A DNA stretch of 64,000 nucleotides from Paenibacillus sp. LHD-38 (GCF_031157315.1 NZ_JAVIFU010000008.1:124001-188000); one strand, 5' to 3'; counted from the first letter of the stretch, positions 44,756-54,472 are shown. The notes: generated by a model not told the origin, from the letters alone. Made by a program: numbers and translations.

Positions 44756-46492
44756 ATGCTAAAAAACAAGAAGTGGGTCAAATTACTCTCCATACCGCTT
44801 ATTGCTTCCATGTTCCTGGCAGGATGTAGCGGAAACGGAAACGGAAACAATGAAGGTCAGGCCAACACATCGAATAAGGGAACAGAGAACGTAACGACAG
44901 ATACCAGTAAGCCGGCAACTTGGATTGCCGATCGTAAAGTGAAAGGGTTAGTCTTCATGGGCACCGACGACTATACGGAAGACATGAATGACGAGATTAA
45001 AGCACAATTAAAAGAAAGTACAGGTATCGATCTGGAAATTGAAATCATGGTCGCGGACCATTCGATTGACGGACTCATCGCCGGATTGGCATCGAACGAC
45101 TTGCCTGACTTCATCACATTCTACTTAAATAACAGCGGTCGTCCGGAAATGTCGGTCATTCTTAAAGCCGCAAGAGAAAACATGTTTACGGATCTAACGC
45201 CTTTGATGAAAAAATCCAAAGTTTACAGTAAATATTTGCAGGACGATTACCTTCCACTGGATACGAAATATGGCGTCATGTTCCGTCCGGAGTTTAACGG
45301 CTCCTCCTACTTCGTTCACATGAACGTTGCCAGACAAGGCGGCTACGCAACCCGGAAGTATGCAGGCGGGCCGTATATCCGCAAAGATATCGCGGAAGCA
45401 TTGAATATTGATCCTAGGACCGTTAATACAACCGATGAGCTCTACGAGCTGGCTAAGAAAATCAATGAAGGCAACTTCAAAGACAAGAATGGCAAAGATG
45501 TCGTTCCGATCGGTCCTGCTTATTGGGGTGGCAAAGAAGTCGGCGCTTTATTCAACGATCTGGAGTGGGGTGCCGACGACCAGCGGATCAAGAAGGACAA
45601 AGACGGCAACATCTTGCACGAAAGCCAAACCGAATTTGCATTGAAGAAAGTTGAATATGTTCAAAAGTTGCTTAACGAGAAGCTACTTCACCCGGAATTC
45701 TTCACCATTGACGAAAGCCGCGCCACTGAGGGCGCCTTGAACGAAACTTGGGGTATCATCGCAGATACGCACAACTATCAAGAATATAACAAAGATATGC
45801 ATTACTTACCTTTAGGCCCAATTGATTTCGTTGACCGTCCATATCAAATGCAAGTGGATTATAAATCCGGTTATTCCGCTTGGGCGATCCCGGCTACAAC
45901 GAAAAATCCGGAGGATATCATGAAACTGGCAGACTTCCTGGCAAGCCGCGAAGGAAAGCTGTTATGGCAATACGGCCTTGAGGGCCGAGACTACACCCTT
46001 GATGCCAAAGGCAATCCACTTGCGAAGAAAGAAGTTATTGATTTGAAAACGAGCAATCCGGAAGAAGCGAAAAAACTTGGTTTTGGCGGAGTGGCCAATT
46101 ACTGGGGAGAACTTCTGGGAGGTACGGATATCGACCGGATGGCCGATTTTGGCGAGATGGAGTACGGAGATGCAGTTGCTCCGGAAGTCAACGCAGGCGC
46201 ATTGAAAATCGCCGAATACTGGGGCTGGGACGAGAAACGTAAAAACGCGAAAATCGTGGACGGCTACACTCCATTGTCTTTCATCGGCGAATTCGAACAA
46301 GGTACGGAACTGAAAACCGCGTTCGAAAATTACGATGACAGCTTGATTCGCGCCTATTACGCGAAAAACGCGGACGAAGCGAAGAAAATTCTGGATTCCG
46401 CATCCAAACAGCTAGAAGCTACCGGATTGAAGCAATTCCTGGAGCTGTTGAAACAGAAAGACTCAGATCCAAAAACACATTTGAAATTCTAG
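44756..46492 (+). CDS. LplA-type ABC transporter substrate-binding lipoprotein
   Basis: 578 residues, with lipobox LAGC (Cys24) and a Gly/Asn-rich linker, then a long family-1 binding domain (KGLVFMGTDDYTEDMNDEIK; FITFYLNNSGRPEMSVILK; YWGGKEVGALFNDLEWGAD). It lies between its two permease genes. Its ligand is unknown; the surrounding enzymes point to a phosphorylated or mannose-type saccharide (inference). Expression is probably tied to operator site 2. Confidence 0.92.
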   Translation: MLKNKKWVKLLSIPLIASMFLAGCSGNGNGNNEGQANTSNKGTENVTTDTSKPATWIADRKVKGLVFMGTDDYTEDMNDEIKAQLKESTGIDLEIEIMVADHSIDGLIAGLASNDLPDFITFYLNNSGRPEMSVILKAARENMFTDLTPLMKKSKVYSKYLQDDYLPLDTKYGVMFRPEFNGSSYFVHMNVARQGGYATRKYAGGPYIRKDIAEALNIDPRTVNTTDELYELAKKINEGNFKDKNGKDVVPIGPAYWGGKEVGALFNDLEWGADDQRIKKDKDGNILHESQTEFALKKVEYVQKLLNEKLLHPEFFTIDESRATEGALNETWGIIADTHNYQEYNKDMHYLPLGPIDFVDRPYQMQVDYKSGYSAWAIPATTKNPEDIMKLADFLASREGKLLWQYGLEGRDYTLDAKGNPLAKKEVIDLKTSNPEEAKKLGFGGVANYWGELLGGTDIDRMADFGEMEYGDAVAPEVNAGALKIAEYWGWDEKRKNAKIVDGYTPLSFIGEFEQGTELKTAFENYDDSLIRAYYAKNADEAKKILDSASKQLEATGLKQFLELLKQKDSDPKTHLKF

Positions 46493-46574
46493 TCTATGAT
46501 GTTCTTGATGCAGGCCGGTTACTTCCGATCATGGCGAGACCGGCCTCTCATCAAATACGAGAGGGGAAACACGT

Positions 46575-47486
46575 GTGGGAAAGGAATTTCACAAGACGAC
46601 TTTCGGGGAAAAAGTAGTTAAGATCGTTATTTACTCACTCATTATTCTGCTGTGCTTATCCATCATTCTTCCTTTCTTAAATATTCTTGCCCTGTCCTTC
46701 AATGCCGGAAAAGACGCCGAACGCGGAGGAATCTATTTCTGGCCTAGGGTATGGTCGCTTCAAAATTATCAAGAAGTGATCACATCCGCCAACATTGTAA
46801 CGGCTTTCGGCATCTCTATATTCAGGACGGTTGTGGGGACGGTGGCCAGCGTGTTCCTTACGGCAATGGCCGCGTATACGCTGAAAAGTAAGACAATGCC
46901 GGGCGTACGTTTTTTTACATTGCTCATCTTTTTCACGATGTTGTTCAGCGGCGGAATCATCCCGTACTATATGCTGTTGAAGGATCTCCATTTGACGAAT
47001 ACGATTTGGGTGTATGTCATTCCCTCGCTATACAGCGCATGGAATCTTATCATAATGCGGACCTTCTTTCAACAAATCCATGTTTCATTGGAAGAATCGG
47101 CACGACTTGACGGGTATAACGATTTCTCCATCTTTATGCGAATCATCATGCCGCTAAGTAAACCTGTTATTGCGGTTATTGCATTGTTTAATGCCGTAGG
47201 TCATTGGAATGATTGGTTTACCGGGTCCTTCTACGTAAGATCGAGCGAGCTCCGGCCTCTTTCCACGCTTCTGCAAGAGATGTTGACCAGAGCGGAAGCG
47301 ATGAGAAGCAAGTTGGAACAAGCAGCAGGCATGAGTCAATATGAGATGCTTGAAAAAATGCAGGTCACCGGTGATTCTATGAAAATGGCAACCATTATTA
47401 TCGTTGTCGCTCCGATTATTATCATTTATCCGTTTATTCAGAAATATTTTGCCCAAGGCGTCATGATTGGTTCGATTAAGGAATAA
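46575..47486 (+). CDS. Carbohydrate ABC transporter permease (LplC type)
   Basis: 303 residues from GTG 46575, with GAGAGGGG upstream. Six membrane helices, EAA loop EESARLDGYNDFSIFMRIIM, GHWNDWFTG and C-terminal YPFIQKYFAQGVMIGSIKE, all LplC-like. Partner of the permease at 43735. Confidence 0.92.
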   Translation: MGKEFHKTTFGEKVVKIVIYSLIILLCLSIILPFLNILALSFNAGKDAERGGIYFWPRVWSLQNYQEVITSANIVTAFGISIFRTVVGTVASVFLTAMAAYTLKSKTMPGVRFFTLLIFFTMLFSGGIIPYYMLLKDLHLTNTIWVYVIPSLYSAWNLIIMRTFFQQIHVSLEESARLDGYNDFSIFMRIIMPLSKPVIAVIALFNAVGHWNDWFTGSFYVRSSELRPLSTLLQEMLTRAEAMRSKLEQAAGMSQYEMLEKMQVTGDSMKMATIIIVVAPIIIIYPFIQKYFAQGVMIGSIKE

Positions 47487-47510
47487 TTAACAGATAAAGG
47501 ATGGATTGGA

Positions 47511-48401
47511 ATGAGAATAGCAAACCCATACGATACGCAAGGCAGCTGGATACGCGGAAGCTTCCACAATCATACAAACAACAGCGACGGATGGTTTTCA
47601 TTGGAAACGGTATACAAGATGTATGGCGACTATGATTTTCTGGCGATTTCCGATCATGACAAAATTACGAATTTAGATGGGGAACGCAACATACCAACCG
47701 TATTCGAAGCGATTGAAGTAAGCAGCCGGAAACCGCATATGCTGTTGGTTCAGCCTCCTCATTCCATAATGGAGAATTATAGCAATGAATTTACCATTGA
47801 CAATTATCAGAGATTTGCGAATGCCACGCTGGATAACGGCGGCATTTGCGTCTTGGTTCATCCCAACCGTTACTTCTCTAACTTCTGGACGCTGGAAGAC
47901 ATGCTGCAGATGGAACGATACACGGGAGTTGAAGTGTATAACGGCGACGGGAATATAGAATACGATATCGCGTTCGACAAGTGGGACGCATTGTTGACTG
48001 CGGGACGCAGGATATGGGGATTCGGGAACGATGACTCCCATGTGTACGGTCAGGAAAAGCAGGCGTGGAATATGGTGCTTGTGGAAGAAAATTCACGCGA
48101 AGCGATATTAAAGGCAATCATAAGCGGAAGTTTCTACGTATCGACGGGATTTGGATTTGACTCTATCCGGACCGAAGGAAACAAGATTATAATTGATTTG
48201 AAATCCAACGAGTTGCTGGACAAAATGTACAAGTACGTGACATTGTTCGGCAAAGACGGCCGGGTGCTTCATGAAGTGACGGGCAGAACAAAGCATATCG
48301 AGTACGAATGTCAGGGCGATGAAGGTTATGTCCGCGTAAGCGCTTATATTGAGGGAGGGTATGCAGCTTTCTCCCAGCCTTTGTTCATTGAAGCGGATTA
48401 A
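47511..48401 (+). CDS. PHP-domain metal-dependent phosphoesterase (CehA/McbA or YciV-like)
   Basis: 296 residues, a second PHP protein in the cluster but unrelated in detail to the HisJ-like one. Metal motifs: GSFHNHTNNSDGWF, FLAISDHDKITN, VLVHPNR and FGNDDSHVYGQEK. A C-terminal beta domain (about 205-296) follows. Proteins of this shape hydrolyse phosphate esters or phosphodiesters of small molecules. It lies 25 nt after the permease gene, so in the same transcript. Substrate not determinable. Confidence 0.86.
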   Translation: MRIANPYDTQGSWIRGSFHNHTNNSDGWFSLETVYKMYGDYDFLAISDHDKITNLDGERNIPTVFEAIEVSSRKPHMLLVQPPHSIMENYSNEFTIDNYQRFANATLDNGGICVLVHPNRYFSNFWTLEDMLQMERYTGVEVYNGDGNIEYDIAFDKWDALLTAGRRIWGFGNDDSHVYGQEKQAWNMVLVEENSREAILKAIISGSFYVSTGFGFDSIRTEGNKIIIDLKSNELLDKMYKYVTLFGKDGRVLHEVTGRTKHIEYECQGDEGYVRVSAYIEGGYAAFSQPLFIEAD

Positions 48402-48464
48402 CGTATTTCGTTGCAGCAAAACAGCTGCAGGAAGAGACAGGAAAAGACAGAGAGAGGGAAGACG

Positions 48465-49406
48465 TTGAAAACATACGATGCCGTTGTTATAGGAGATGCA
48501 AACGTAGATTTGGTTATTACTGGCTGCAACGAACTGCCGCTCCCCGGACAAGAAGTATTTGTCCGGGACATGACAATTCATGTCGGTGGCGGAGCGGCAT
48601 TGTTCAGCATTACGCTTGCCAAGCTGGGCAAGAAGCTTGCCTTTAAAGGAATACTAGGCAAAGATTACTACGGTCAATATATCCTTAATCAATTCCATCG
48701 ATATGGTATCGATACCAGTTACGTAAAAAAGAGTGATCTAAACCAAACGGGCATCTCCATTGCTATCAATCCGGAGAGGGACCGCTCCTTTATTTCTTAC
48801 GCCGGAACAAACTCAGAGCTTCAATTGGGGCAAGTCGCAATCGAGGATTTAGTTCTGTCCAAGCACGTTCATATAACCGGATATAAAGGCAGTGTAAATC
48901 ATAAAGAGTTTATGGCGATTGCCCGCGAATTGAACCGGTCCGGAATCACCGTCTCGCTGGACGTGGGTTGGGACGACACCGGAGAATGGTATCAAGGTAT
49001 TTTTGAACTCATGGCATGGATTGACGTGCTCTTCATGAACGAGACGGAGGCTGTACATTATACGGGTTGTGAGACTATAGGTGAAAGCATTCCATATTTG
49101 ACCGATAAGAATAAAAATGTCGTCGTTAAGCTGGGTTCTAAAGGGGCAGTGTCTATAATGAACGGGACTGCAACTTATTGTTCGGGCTATAACGTTGAGG
49201 TTGTGGATACGACGGGAGCTGGAGATTCATTTAACGCCGGATATATATATGGATTTTTGTCAGGTATGCCGGTTAAAGATTGTTTAGTATACGGCAATGC
49301 CTGCGGTGCGTTATCGGTAGGGGCATACGGAGGCAGTACCGGCACAGTGGACCTGCCAACGTTGGAACAGTTTATTGAAGCGCGTCAATCCGAGATTAGC
49401 TTGTAG
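48465..49406 (+). CDS. PfkB-family carbohydrate kinase
   Basis: 313 residues from TTG 48465, with GAGAGGG upstream. Ribokinase fold: VGGGAALFSITLAKLGKK (sugar-binding GG), LGKDYYGQYILNQF, and the C-terminal signature VDTTGAGDSFNAGYIYG with catalytic Asp. It phosphorylates a sugar, nucleoside or polyol using ATP; probably the last free-sugar step of this pathway (inference). The coding sequence contains a perfect copy of the cluster operator at 48704-48717. Confidence 0.88.
   Translation: MKTYDAVVIGDANVDLVITGCNELPLPGQEVFVRDMTIHVGGGAALFSITLAKLGKKLAFKGILGKDYYGQYILNQFHRYGIDTSYVKKSDLNQTGISIAINPERDRSFISYAGTNSELQLGQVAIEDLVLSKHVHITGYKGSVNHKEFMAIARELNRSGITVSLDVGWDDTGEWYQGIFELMAWIDVLFMNETEAVHYTGCETIGESIPYLTDKNKNVVVKLGSKGAVSIMNGTATYCSGYNVEVVDTTGAGDSFNAGYIYGFLSGMPVKDCLVYGNACGALSVGAYGGSTGTVDLPTLEQFIEARQSEISL
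48704..48717. promoter_or_regulatory. LacI-type operator palindrome inside the PfkB gene, site 3
   Basis: TGGTATCGATACCA, a perfect 14-bp palindrome matching the intergenic operator core, 240 bp into the kinase gene. Could act as an auxiliary looping site or roadblock; chance cannot be excluded. Confidence 0.5.
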
Positions 49407-49418
49407 GAGGATAATCAT

Positions 49419-49487
49419 ATGGCTGCTGCGAATCCGATGCATGAAAAAAAAGCAAAGTTAAAAAACAATTACACGAATAGTTATTGA
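49419..49487 (+). pseudogene. Orphan start of a deleted gene (22-codon ORF)
   Basis: ATG 49419 has a good GGAGG 5-6 bases upstream and encodes MAAANPMHEKKAKLKNNYTN plus two residues before TGA. It sits where the GH38 gene below should start, so it may be the leftover N-terminus after deletion of the catalytic domain, or an unrelated leader. Confidence 0.4.
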
Positions 49488-49503
49488 CCAGGAAATCGTC
49501 GCT

Positions 49504-51060
49504 ATGGAGAATGCCAAGAGAAGCGCCGCAATCCGGCAGCTTGCCGCGAATATAGATAATTCCCGTTATATCGTAGAAGACGAAGGTCTAAGAGAAAGCT
49601 TCTCCGAAGGGGCGGGAGCGGGAGTTGGCGTGAAAGACCTGTTCCAAATCGGGGAAAGCGACCGGGGAAGAGGGAAAACGCGTATATTCCACGTGTTCAA
49701 CTCGGTATGGACTGAGCGGAATGAAATTACGGAAATCACGATCTGGGATTGGAATGGAGATCTTCGAAACCTCGCATTCTATGACGATGAAGGCAACCAC
49801 GTTGATTATCAGTTCGTAGACCGGGGCTTTATGGAGAATTGGGGACATTTCTATTTGCGCGTGCTCCTTGCCGTCTCTGTACCGCCTATGGGTTACAGCA
49901 CTTATATTATGAAGGAGAAAGGCGGGGATATGAACTTCTTGTCCGCAGACGATCATTACTTAACCCGCGAAAATTTGCCGCCAAATGAGCTGCATTCAAT
50001 CACGCTGGAGAATGAGCGGTTAAAGGCCGTTCTCGATACCCGTTCATTGAGCCTAATTTCATTAATCGATAAGGAAAGCGGCAAAGAATATGCGGATCGA
50101 GGCCGTTCGGGAGCGTTATTCCGGTTTATTGAAGAAGATGCGTTTAATGGCGGAGGAAATGCTTGGCTTATTGGCAGATACGGCAAAGTTGAACCGTTGA
50201 CGGAAGGGCAGCATATCGAAGGAAGCGATTTGGGAATGAATAAGATCCGTCAATCCGTGGCATACCGCGTGCCGTTCCGCAATTCCAGCTTGCGTGTCAC
50301 GATCTCTCTCGACCGTGGAAATTCCCGGTTGGATTATCAGGTCGAATGTGATTGGCACGAGTATGGCCGTAAGGATGAGTTTACTCCGCAGCTGCAGTTT
50401 ATCGTTCCACTTGGTTACGAGTGCGAAACATACAAATACGATACCGCATTCGGAACGGTTGCCCGTAAACCGATGGATATCGACGTACCTGCGAATAGCT
50501 GGGCAGTGGGAATGCCGCAAGGAAAAGGCAAAGGGATCATGATGGTCACGGACAGCAAATACGGATTCCGAGGCGTCGATCAGTCGTTGTCCGTAACGCT
50601 GCTGCGAGGCTCTTACGCCCCCGATCCTCATCCGGACACCGGAACACATACGTTCAGGTTGGCGATATGCCTGACCGATTGCGACAACAACGTTTCCTTG
50701 ATTGAAGAAAGTTATCGTTATCAACATCCGCTCAGCCATGTATCCGTTCGAGCCAGTAAAGGGGCGTGGCCGACGAAGCAAAGCTTTTTTCATATGGAAG
50801 AGGGGACTGCGGCGATTTCTGCTATTAAGGTACCTGAAGAAGGAAATGCAGCTCCTCGTTGGATTATTAGGGCATACGAAACCGAAGGGCAATCCACCGT
50901 TGCCAAATTGGATTTGTATCGGAACGTTAAGAAAGCATATTGGGTCGATACATTGGAACGGAATACGGGAGATGAGGACATACAGATCGACGGCACGTCT
51001 ATTCGATTCCCGGCACGTGCGTATTGCGTCGTTAATCTGTGCATAGAATTTGCACCTTAA
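49504..51060 (+). CDS. C-terminal half of a GH38 alpha-mannosidase; catalytic domain missing
   Basis: 518 residues that match only the non-catalytic part of GH38 enzymes: a short mid-helical start (RSAAIRQLAANID), then beta-sandwich domains (IFHVFNSVWTERNEITEI; LENERLKAVLDTRSLSLISL; FTPQLQFIVPLGYECETYKY; RGSYAPDPHPDTGTHTFRLA). The HTHWDREW and nucleophile segments are absent in all frames upstream; the previous gene ends only 97 nt before. Full-length enzymes are about 900-1000 residues, so roughly 350-400 N-terminal residues are lost. The ATG has only a weak AGGAA site. Probably an inactive remnant, although an uninterrupted 518-codon frame suggests the loss is recent or the product is still used. 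Confidence 0.8.
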   Translation: MENAKRSAAIRQLAANIDNSRYIVEDEGLRESFSEGAGAGVGVKDLFQIGESDRGRGKTRIFHVFNSVWTERNEITEITIWDWNGDLRNLAFYDDEGNHVDYQFVDRGFMENWGHFYLRVLLAVSVPPMGYSTYIMKEKGGDMNFLSADDHYLTRENLPPNELHSITLENERLKAVLDTRSLSLISLIDKESGKEYADRGRSGALFRFIEEDAFNGGGNAWLIGRYGKVEPLTEGQHIEGSDLGMNKIRQSVAYRVPFRNSSLRVTISLDRGNSRLDYQVECDWHEYGRKDEFTPQLQFIVPLGYECETYKYDTAFGTVARKPMDIDVPANSWAVGMPQGKGKGIMMVTDSKYGFRGVDQSLSVTLLRGSYAPDPHPDTGTHTFRLAICLTDCDNNVSLIEESYRYQHPLSHVSVRASKGAWPTKQSFFHMEEGTAAISAIKVPEEGNAAPRWIIRAYETEGQSTVAKLDLYRNVKKAYWVDTLERNTGDEDIQIDGTSIRFPARAYCVVNLCIEFAP

Positions 51061-51080
51061 AGTTGGGGAGGAGCAGAAAA

Positions 51081-51992
51081 ATGAATAGGGAATTAAAGTT
51101 TCGCGGAGACGGTACATTTACCATCGTGCAGTTTACGGATATGCATCTGGGCGGCGGAAAAGAGGATGAGCTGGATCGGGATGCCCAAACGTTGGAGTTA
51201 GTACGGCGCGTAGTGGAATTGGAGCAACCGGATTTCATCGTGCTGACCGGCGATATGATCTGGAGCCATGGGGTGGCGGATCCGCAAGCGTCGTTCCGCA
51301 AAGCCATATCGACGGTAGTTGAATGCGGCGTCCCGTGGGCAGCGGTATTCGGCAACCATGACACCGAGGAAGGCGTTACCAAGGAAGAGCTGCTCCGCAT
51401 TCAGCATGAGTACGTAAGCTGCCTTACGCAGGCGGGGCCTTCCGATATTAGCGGGGTAGGGAACTATGTGCTGACAGTGAAGAGCGCGTCTAAAAGCGGG
51501 AGCTCGGAAGCCGCCTTGCTCTACTTCCTTGATTCGGGCATGATGGCGCCCGAAGAAGTAGGCGGTTATGAATGGATTCATAGGGATCAAATACACTGGT
51601 ACGCCGAGCAGTCCCGCAAAGCGGAAGACCGTAACGGAAAGAAGCTTCCGGCACTCGGCTTCTTCCATATACCACTACAGGAATATGATGAGCTGTGGAA
51701 GGTCGGCAATGTGAGCGGGTCTAAATTCGAGAGAGTCGAATGCGCTAAAGTCAACAGTGGATTATTCACGGCCTTGATGGAGCGGGGAGACGTGATAGGC
51801 ACTTTCGTCGGTCATGATCATGACAACGACTATACCGGCATGCTCCACGGAATACGCCTTTGTTACGGGCGCGTGAGCGGATATAACTGCTATGGTAAGC
51901 TTCAGCGCGGGGCACGGGTCATCCGACTTCAAGAAGGCTTACGCGATTTTAAGACGTGGATTCGCCTGGACGACGGGGGTATCGCGCGATGA
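51081..51992 (+). CDS. Calcineurin-like metallophosphoesterase
   Basis: 303 residues from ATG 51081 behind GGGGAGGAG. Metallophosphoesterase motifs in order: QFTDMHLGGG, FIVLTGDMIW, VFGNHDTEE, FFHIPLQEYDE and FVGHDHDNDY, giving the dinuclear metal site. Similar to the Dcr2/YkuE-like group. No signal peptide. Third phosphohydrolase fold in the cluster; likely acts on a phosphomonoester or diester of the imported substrate. ATGA overlap with the peptidase gene. Confidence 0.88.
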   Translation: MNRELKFRGDGTFTIVQFTDMHLGGGKEDELDRDAQTLELVRRVVELEQPDFIVLTGDMIWSHGVADPQASFRKAISTVVECGVPWAAVFGNHDTEEGVTKEELLRIQHEYVSCLTQAGPSDISGVGNYVLTVKSASKSGSSEAALLYFLDSGMMAPEEVGGYEWIHRDQIHWYAEQSRKAEDRNGKKLPALGFFHIPLQEYDELWKVGNVSGSKFERVECAKVNSGLFTALMERGDVIGTFVGHDHDNDYTGMLHGIRLCYGRVSGYNCYGKLQRGARVIRLQEGLRDFKTWIRLDDGGIAR

Positions 51993-53464
51993 AGGGCCAT
52001 TTCGGAAAATTCGAAGATGGAGATGCGGTAATTTATCCTCTCTTCAAGGAAGACATTGAGAGCGGAATCCCCGCACATTTGAACGCAGCTGATATGCGGG
52101 ACGTTGAAGTGCGTTCCTCGGCTGGCGAGAAAGACGCATTAACTTGGATGTTCAGACAACGAGGCAAACCGGGCGTTCTGCTTGTTGGGTTAGGAGAGAA
52201 ATCTAAGGCGGATGCGGATCTCATCCGGAATGCCGCGGGAAATGCGGGAAGAGCCGTAATGAAGGACCGGTTGGAGAGAGTCCATGTTTCGTTGAATGCC
52301 ATTCAGAATAGTCCATTGCATGCTGCGGAAACCGCAGGGGCATGGATGGAAGGTTGGATGCTGGGTACTTACACTTTCCATAAATACAAGTCGGCGCCAG
52401 CGGATCGGGTTGTTCCGCCCTTGCGATTGGATGTGGAACAAACGGCGGAAACAGAGGAGCAAGTCCGTATGGCTATGCTGCGCGCCGAAGGAACACTGCT
52501 GGCAAGAGACTTGGCCAATGAACCGCCGAACGAACTTCGCCCGGAGATGTTGGCCCGCCGGGTTCAAGAACACTTTGCGAATACGCCGGTTGAGGTTGAG
52601 GTTCTGTCAAGAAGCACATTGGAGAAGGAAGGCATGGCCGGACTTTTGGCGGTAGGCCGCGGAAGCCGTTATGCACCTTTATTCATCAAGATGACGTACA
52701 TTTCCGACAGTTCAAAACCATTAATCGCTCTAGTGGGCAAAGGAATCACGTTCGATACCGGCGGTATTTCACTCAAGAAGGATTATAACATCAGCGATAT
52801 GCGGATGGATATGGCCGGCGGGGCGTCCGTCATCGGAGCGATGGATATTTTGTCGAGGAGCGGGGCGCCTCTCAAGGTTGTCGCTCTTATCCCTGCGGCG
52901 GAAAACATGCCCGGCGGTAACGCGCTTCTTCCCGGCGAAATTCTCACTTATGCGAACGGGCTTACCGTACAAATCGGGAATACCGATGCGGAAGGCAGGC
53001 TGGTGCTTGCCGACGCGTTACTTTATGCGCATCGGCTCGGAGCCCGGGATGTTGCGGATATCGCCACGTTAACCTACTCTTGTACAGGAGCGTTAGGTTC
53101 CAAATATGCGGGCGTATTCGGAGATCAGTCCTTGGTGGATTCGATGCGAGATGTATCTGCCAGGGTGGGTGAGAAGGTGTGGCAGTTGCCGTTGGCGGAC
53201 GAATACGAAAGTTATCTTGATAGCGATTGCGCCGACATCTGCAACGTGAGCAGTGTAGGGGAAGCAGGTGCGATAACCGCTGCGTTGTTTCTGCGCAGAT
53301 TCGTGGATCCGTCGATGAAGTGGGTACATCTGGACATGGCCGGACTGAAGGATGCTTCAGCGACGAAAGGGCATGTCGTACATGGAGCTACAGGATTCGG
53401 CACGCGGCTTCTGGCGGAATGGGTGCTGAGTCGCACGGCGCATCACGAGAGATCACATGCCTGA
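51989..53464 (+). CDS. M17 leucyl aminopeptidase family protein
   Basis: 491 residues from ATG 51989, overlapping the phosphoesterase stop. The C-terminal peptidase domain has all hallmarks: VGKGITFDTGGISLK (Lys and Asp metal ligands), MRMDMAGGASVIGAM and the signature NTDAEGRLVLADAL with catalytic Arg. The N-terminal domain (1-170) is less conserved. M17 enzymes are cytosolic hexameric zinc/manganese aminopeptidases. Its presence in a sugar operon is unexpected; it may cleave an amino-acyl or peptide part of a glycopeptide-type substrate (inference). Confidence 0.9.
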   Translation: MKGHFGKFEDGDAVIYPLFKEDIESGIPAHLNAADMRDVEVRSSAGEKDALTWMFRQRGKPGVLLVGLGEKSKADADLIRNAAGNAGRAVMKDRLERVHVSLNAIQNSPLHAAETAGAWMEGWMLGTYTFHKYKSAPADRVVPPLRLDVEQTAETEEQVRMAMLRAEGTLLARDLANEPPNELRPEMLARRVQEHFANTPVEVEVLSRSTLEKEGMAGLLAVGRGSRYAPLFIKMTYISDSSKPLIALVGKGITFDTGGISLKKDYNISDMRMDMAGGASVIGAMDILSRSGAPLKVVALIPAAENMPGGNALLPGEILTYANGLTVQIGNTDAEGRLVLADALLYAHRLGARDVADIATLTYSCTGALGSKYAGVFGDQSLVDSMRDVSARVGEKVWQLPLADEYESYLDSDCADICNVSSVGEAGAITAALFLRRFVDPSMKWVHLDMAGLKDASATKGHVVHGATGFGTRLLAEWVLSRTAHHERSHA

Positions 53465-53500
53465 GTCCGATCGCGGAACAGGCGTTAGGGGAGACTCTTT

Positions 53501-54472
53501 TTGAAAACGATAAATATTGAAGGTATAATAAACGGCAGTCCGATTGTCAAGAAGTGCTCGCAACTTATTATGGGTTCGGGAAATTTCTTGCGGAAAGACG
53601 ATAGGGAGCATATCGACCGAATGTTCGACACCTTCCTTCAAGTCGGAGGGAACACGGTGGATACGGCTCACCAGTACGGCAAATGCGAGCGCAGAATCGG
53701 CGAATGGCTGGATGCCACGGGCAGAAGAAGTGAGTTGATGATCCTAACGAAGGGAGCTCACCATGACGATGGAGAACCGGGCCCGCGAGTCAATCCGCGA
53801 GCGATAACGAAAGATTTGCTGGAAAGTCTGGAAAGACTCAGAACCGACTACGTGGATTTCTATGCGCTCCATCGGGACGATCCGAACGTAGATGTGGGGC
53901 TGATTATGGAAGTGCTAAATGAACACTTGAAAGGAGGACGGATTCATGCCATCGGTGCTTCCAACTGGACGCATGATCGGATTCAAGAAGCGAACGATTA
54001 CGCGAAATCGCACGGATTGACAGGGTTTACGTTTAACAGTGCGAACCTCAGCTTGGCCAAGTGCAGAGTGCCTCGTTGGGAAGGGTGCGTCTCGGCGGGA
54101 CGCGAAATGTGCGAATGGCACGAGGGCAATAACATGCCGCTCTTGGCATGGTCATCCCAAGCTGGAGGTTTCTTCACAGGGAGATTCTCGCCGGATAAAC
54201 TGGATGATGCGGAGATGGTCAACGTTTATTATACGCTGGACAATTGGGAGCGGTACGCCAGGGCGGAGAAACTAGCAGAGCAGAAGGGCGTAAGCCGGAT
54301 TCAGATCGCGCTATCCTATGTGTTGAACCAACCCTTCCCAACCGCGGCGTTAATCGGGATGGAAACGATAGAAGAATTGCTGTCGTCGGTAAACGGAATA
54401 AAGGTCGAGCTCTCCGATCAGGAAATACGTTGGCTGGATTTGATGGAAGGAGGAGAGTGGATTGCGCAATAA
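53501..54472 (+). CDS. Aldo/keto reductase family protein
   Basis: 323 residues from TTG 53501 with GGGGAG upstream. The AKR barrel is visible with catalytic tetrad: Asp and Tyr in NTVDTAHQYG, Lys in MILTKGAH, His in YALHRDDP. It also has the IGASNW and NADP-binding IQIALSYVLNQ-type segments. It would oxidise or reduce a sugar or polyol. It overlaps the following isomerase gene by 11 bases, which ties the two steps together. Confidence 0.9.
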   Translation: MKTINIEGIINGSPIVKKCSQLIMGSGNFLRKDDREHIDRMFDTFLQVGGNTVDTAHQYGKCERRIGEWLDATGRRSELMILTKGAHHDDGEPGPRVNPRAITKDLLESLERLRTDYVDFYALHRDDPNVDVGLIMEVLNEHLKGGRIHAIGASNWTHDRIQEANDYAKSHGLTGFTFNSANLSLAKCRVPRWEGCVSAGREMCEWHEGNNMPLLAWSSQAGGFFTGRFSPDKLDDAEMVNVYYTLDNWERYARAEKLAEQKGVSRIQIALSYVLNQPFPTAALIGMETIEELLSSVNGIKVELSDQEIRWLDLMEGGEWIAQ

